Assembly (NCBI GenBank): GCA_023422695.1
Contig: JAFAGN010000134.1
Span: 1-20,077, forward strand
Length of the DNA: 20,077 bases
From: Pseudomonadota bacterium
GTDB lineage: Bacteria > Pseudomonadota > Alphaproteobacteria > Sphingomonadales > Sphingomonadaceae
Direction of reading: 5' to 3'
Positions within the stretch are counted from its first letter, which is position 1. Each line of letters begins with the position of its first letter. The notes under the pieces are model-generated. The model was not told the origin of the DNA, ran no database searches, and worked only from the letters and a program-made list of their open reading frames with translations. The position numbers were made by a program, and so were the translations under genes. This document shows, in pieces, positions 17,491 to 20,077 of the stretch.

Positions 17491-17597
17491 TATGTCATGG
17501 TGCACCCGAACGCTTGAAGCCACGCCGCGGCCGCCGCTAAATTTGCGCATCGCGGCTGGATCGGGTCGGGCGGATAAATCCAGGGGCGGATGCTACT

Positions 17598-19295
17598 ATG
17601 CGGTACGGGCAATTTGCCTCCAACGTGGGTGACGGCGCCGCGCGGCTGTTTCAGCGCGCCGCGAGCACGGCAACCGAAGACGCATTGGAATATAAGCAAG
17701 CGTGGATCCGCCTCGCGCTGCTGGTACTGATTTCAAGCTACGCCGCCGCGGCGAGCATTGCCATCGCGCCCGATAGACGGATCGCGCCTTGGGCGTTGGC
17801 CGTGCTCGGCTATTTCGCCGCCTACACCCCGATTGCGTTGGGACTGCTTTATCTGGTTCGCCGCTATCCGGGCCATTACCCGGCGCGCAGGCTGTTCTCG
17901 ATGACCAACGACTATGCGGGGCTGGCGTTCGCGATCATCGTCGGCTGCCAGGTGATGTTGCCTGCCTATGGCCTGATCATGTGGGTGACCGTCGGCAACG
18001 GGCTGCGTTTCGGATCGCGCTACATGATCGTTGCGGCGATCATGGCGCAGATCACCCTGGCCACGATCACGGCGCTGACACCCTATTGGCAGGCCAATCC
18101 TCCCCTGGTCGTGACGCTGTCGTTTACGACCCTCATCGTTCCGCTCTACATCCGGACCCTGCTGCACAGCATCGAACAGGCGCGCCTCGACGCCGAAGAG
18201 GCGAACACGGCCAAATCACGCTTTCTCGCGCAGGCCAGCCATGACCTGCGGCAACCGGTGCACGCGATCGGGCTTTTTCTCAACAGCCTGACCCAGACCG
18301 GGCTTGCCCCCGAACAGCGCGCGATCGTCGACCGGATCGACCGATCGCTACAGGGTGTCGCCGAGCTGTTTCGCTCGCTGCTCGACATTTCCACCCTCGA
18401 CAGCGGCGCGGTAACGCCCACGCCGGAACCCGTCCGGATGGCGCAGATATTTCGCCTGCTCGAACAGCAGAACCAGGTCAGTGCCGGGTGGGCCGGCATT
18501 GATCTGCGCTTTGTTGCGTCGGACCGCGTCGTGTTCGCCGACCGCGCGCTGTTGCTCACCATGCTGCAAAATCTGGTGTCGAACGCGATCAAATATGCGC
18601 CGCGCAGCAAAGTCGTGGTCGGCTGCCGGTCGCGCGGCGACACCATCTCGATCTGGGTCATCGATCGCGGTCCGGGGATTGCGGCCGAACATCTGCCGCG
18701 GCTGTTCGACGAATTTTACCAGATCCGTAAATTGGGCGCCGCCGATATGCAGGGCGTCGGCCTGGGCCTTTCGATCGTCAAGCGGTTGGGCGCGCTAATG
18801 GGCCTCGACGCCGAAATTTGTTCGCAGCCGGGTCGCGGAACCGGGGTTGCGATCCATGGGTTGGTCGCGGCGACGGCTGCTGCGGAGCCGATGATCGACC
18901 GCGATCCAGGCTATTGCGCCCCGCTGCACGGCTTGCGCATCCTGCTGGTCGAAGACGATATCGACGTGCTTGATGCGACCGCCGACCTGCTGCGGACATG
19001 GGGCGCCGATGTCGCCGCCTGGTCGACGGTGCCGCCACATGCGCACCCATGCGATGTGATCGTCACCGATTTCGACATCGGCGGCGGGGTGACCGGCGCC
19101 GATTGTATCGCGCTGCATCAACACCAGAGCCCGCCGCCGATGACGATCGTGATGACCGGGCATGACACGCTGGCGATCGAGGAAATTATCGCCGACGCAC
19201 GCATCCTCGTGCTCAAAAAGCCGGTCCGACCCGCCGAACTTCGCTCGGCGATTGCGGCGCTGCGGAGCCGTCAAACCGCGGAGCGAAGCGGCTAG
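17598..19295 (+). CDS. Membrane-bound hybrid sensor histidine kinase with C-terminal receiver
   Basis: A 565-residue sensor. Five or six membrane segments lie at about 36-57, 62-87, 106-132, 141-164 and 168-190, followed by a helical linker EEANTAKSRFLAQ. The kinase core has the H-box ASHDLRQPVHA with phospho-acceptor His215, N-box LQNLVSNAIKYA (Asn329), DRGPGI (356-361) and GVGLGLSIVKRL (386-397), all intact. A receiver domain (446-555) has the acidic pair in VEDD, phospho-acceptor Asp491 (VTDFD), Thr520 and Lys541. There is no HPt domain, so phosphate goes directly to a partner or the receiver is regulatory. The membrane region resembles that of RpfC-type sensors (WVTVGNGLRFGSRYM, then TPYWQANPPL), which detect fatty-acid signals in xanthomonads; the signal here is unknown. 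The ATG at 17598 follows AGGGGCGGA. Its stop is 6 bp from that of the converging response regulator gene, the likely partner. Confidence 0.92.
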   Translation: MRYGQFASNVGDGAARLFQRAASTATEDALEYKQAWIRLALLVLISSYAAAASIAIAPDRRIAPWALAVLGYFAAYTPIALGLLYLVRRYPGHYPARRLFSMTNDYAGLAFAIIVGCQVMLPAYGLIMWVTVGNGLRFGSRYMIVAAIMAQITLATITALTPYWQANPPLVVTLSFTTLIVPLYIRTLLHSIEQARLDAEEANTAKSRFLAQASHDLRQPVHAIGLFLNSLTQTGLAPEQRAIVDRIDRSLQGVAELFRSLLDISTLDSGAVTPTPEPVRMAQIFRLLEQQNQVSAGWAGIDLRFVASDRVVFADRALLLTMLQNLVSNAIKYAPRSKVVVGCRSRGDTISIWVIDRGPGIAAEHLPRLFDEFYQIRKLGAADMQGVGLGLSIVKRLGALMGLDAEICSQPGRGTGVAIHGLVAATAAAEPMIDRDPGYCAPLHGLRILLVEDDIDVLDATADLLRTWGADVAAWSTVPPHAHPCDVIVTDFDIGGGVTGADCIALHQHQSPPPMTIVMTGHDTLAIEEIIADARILVLKKPVRPAELRSAIAALRSRQTAERSG

Positions 19296-19301
19296 CCAGT
19301 C

Positions 19302-19934
19302 CTATTGCAGACCCAATGCTTCGGCTTTTGTCGCGGCTTCCGATCGCGTTTGGGCACCCAATATGCGCAGCAGCGCCGACACATGAATGCGGACCGTAAA
19401 GGGGGATATCGCGAGCTGGCGCCCGATTTCCTTGTTGGTTTTGCCCATCGCCAATTGCGACAGGACATCGCGCTGGCGGGGCGTGAGTTCCTGGCTGCGT
19501 TGTTGCGGCGGCACCGCGATCGATGCAGTTTCGGGAACCAGCACCAATGTATCGCCGCCGCGCACCGCCCTGATCGCCGCCAGCATCGCGTCGGACGGCA
19601 TCGCCTTGCCAATGAAACCGTCGGCGCCCTGCCGCATGACGCGCTGGATCGTTTCGCCGTCATCCGACATCGAAATGATGATGATCGACGATGTCGGATA
19701 CTGGCGGCGAAGTGCGGCGATAGTGGTCAGCGGGTCCATGCCCGGGAACATCAGGTCAAGAATGAAGAGCGTGGGCGGCGCGCCGTCGCCAGCGCGCTGC
19801 ATGACCTCGTCGAGATTGCCTGCTTCGACAATGTCCGCGCGCGGAAACGCGCCGCCGATCAGCCTGCACATGCCGTCCCTGAAAATGGGGTGATCGTCGG
19901 CTACCAATATTCGTTCGGCGGGTGGCATCTGCAT
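19302..19934 (-). CDS. LuxR/NarL-family response regulator
   Basis: A 210-residue DNA-binding response regulator. The receiver domain (about 7-125) shows the acidic pair Asp13-Asp14 (VADDHP), phospho-acceptor Asp60 (FILDLMFPGMD), Ser/Thr near 89 and Lys110 (FIGKAM). The LuxR-type helix-turn-helix covers about 146-205, with the typical LTPRQRDVLSQLAMGKTNKEI and the recognition-helix segment SPFTVRIHVSALLR. All key residues are present. The start is taken at ATG 19934 (MQMPPAERI) because the receiver fold begins straight after it and the resulting length is the family norm; GGAG lies 12 bases upstream, rather far. ATG 19928 is an alternative. A longer in-frame extension to 20066 is not family-like. 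It converges on the hybrid kinase gene, which is its probable partner, and presumably controls transcription of unknown targets. Confidence 0.9.
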   Translation of the reverse strand: MQMPPAERILVADDHPIFRDGMCRLIGGAFPRADIVEAGNLDEVMQRAGDGAPPTLFILDLMFPGMDPLTTIAALRRQYPTSSIIIISMSDDGETIQRVMRQGADGFIGKAMPSDAMLAAIRAVRGGDTLVLVPETASIAVPPQQRSQELTPRQRDVLSQLAMGKTNKEIGRQLAISPFTVRIHVSALLRILGAQTRSEAATKAEALGLQ

Positions 19935-20057
19935 GGCGCGCTGAAACTCCGCTGCCGCCGGCGATGGTGGCGGCAGTGGTCGCTTGGTCGCGCAATGCGA
20001 CCGCGGATGCCAGCACGATGACGTACCGGTTCGCCTTTTACCGGCGAGATAGGAAGG

Positions 20058-20077
20058 GGCTCGCATCGCTGCGAGCC
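20058..20077. terminator. Hairpin at the window edge
   Basis: GGCTCGCA (20058-20065) and TGCGAGCC (20070-20077) form a perfect 8-bp stem with a TCGC loop. It lies upstream of the response regulator, so it may terminate a gene lying beyond the window or sit in the leader of the regulator mRNA. The flanking sequence is cut off, so the role cannot be decided. Confidence 0.35.

Overview
The window looks like chromosomal DNA of a sphingomonad-type alphaproteobacterium, closest in feel to Sphingopyxis/Sphingomonas. It is GC-rich, uses GC-ending codons, and carries DUF2059 proteins, a complex I NDUFA9-like reductase and a large Ig-domain autotransporter. This placement is inferred from gene content and composition; no search was run. 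No phage, IS element or CRISPR is seen.

Layout. (1) Positions 30-7828, minus strand: a nitrogen-assimilation operon read gltD, DUF2059 protein, DUF2059 protein, gltB. The first three genes are joined by ATGA start/stop overlaps and gltB follows after 22 bp. A GC-rich hairpin at 1-20 closes it. Two secreted DUF2059 paralogues lie between the two glutamate synthase subunits, which are usually adjacent. (2) 7987-9801, minus strand: an NDUFA9-like NAD(P)-binding protein followed by undecaprenyl-diphosphatase (uppP), probably co-transcribed. (3) 10003-10089, plus strand: tRNA-Leu(CAG) with encoded CCA and a TTGACA-type promoter. (4) 10350-17405, plus strand: one 2351-residue autotransporter that fills a third of the window. 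It has a signal peptide, 13 He_PIG-type Ig-like modules, four tandem Calx-beta modules, two bacterial-Ig/cadherin-like modules, a Gly-rich linker and a C-terminal 12-strand-type beta-barrel ending in Phe. A five-domain block of about 1.35 kb is duplicated in tandem inside it. (5) 17598-19934: a membrane hybrid histidine kinase (plus) and a LuxR-type response regulator (minus) that converge with 6 bp between stop codons. They are the likely two-component pair.

How the parts relate. GltB and GltD form NADPH glutamate synthase. The DUF2059 proteins are exported and their role here is unknown. UppP recycles the lipid carrier for cell-wall synthesis. The autotransporter is probably a surface adhesin or matrix protein, and the neighbouring kinase/regulator pair could control it, although only proximity supports that. 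The points most worth a second look are the DUF2059 pair inside the glt operon (one member clearly less GC-rich than its neighbours), the nested duplication in the autotransporter, and the RpfC-like membrane part of the kinase paired with a LuxR-type regulator.
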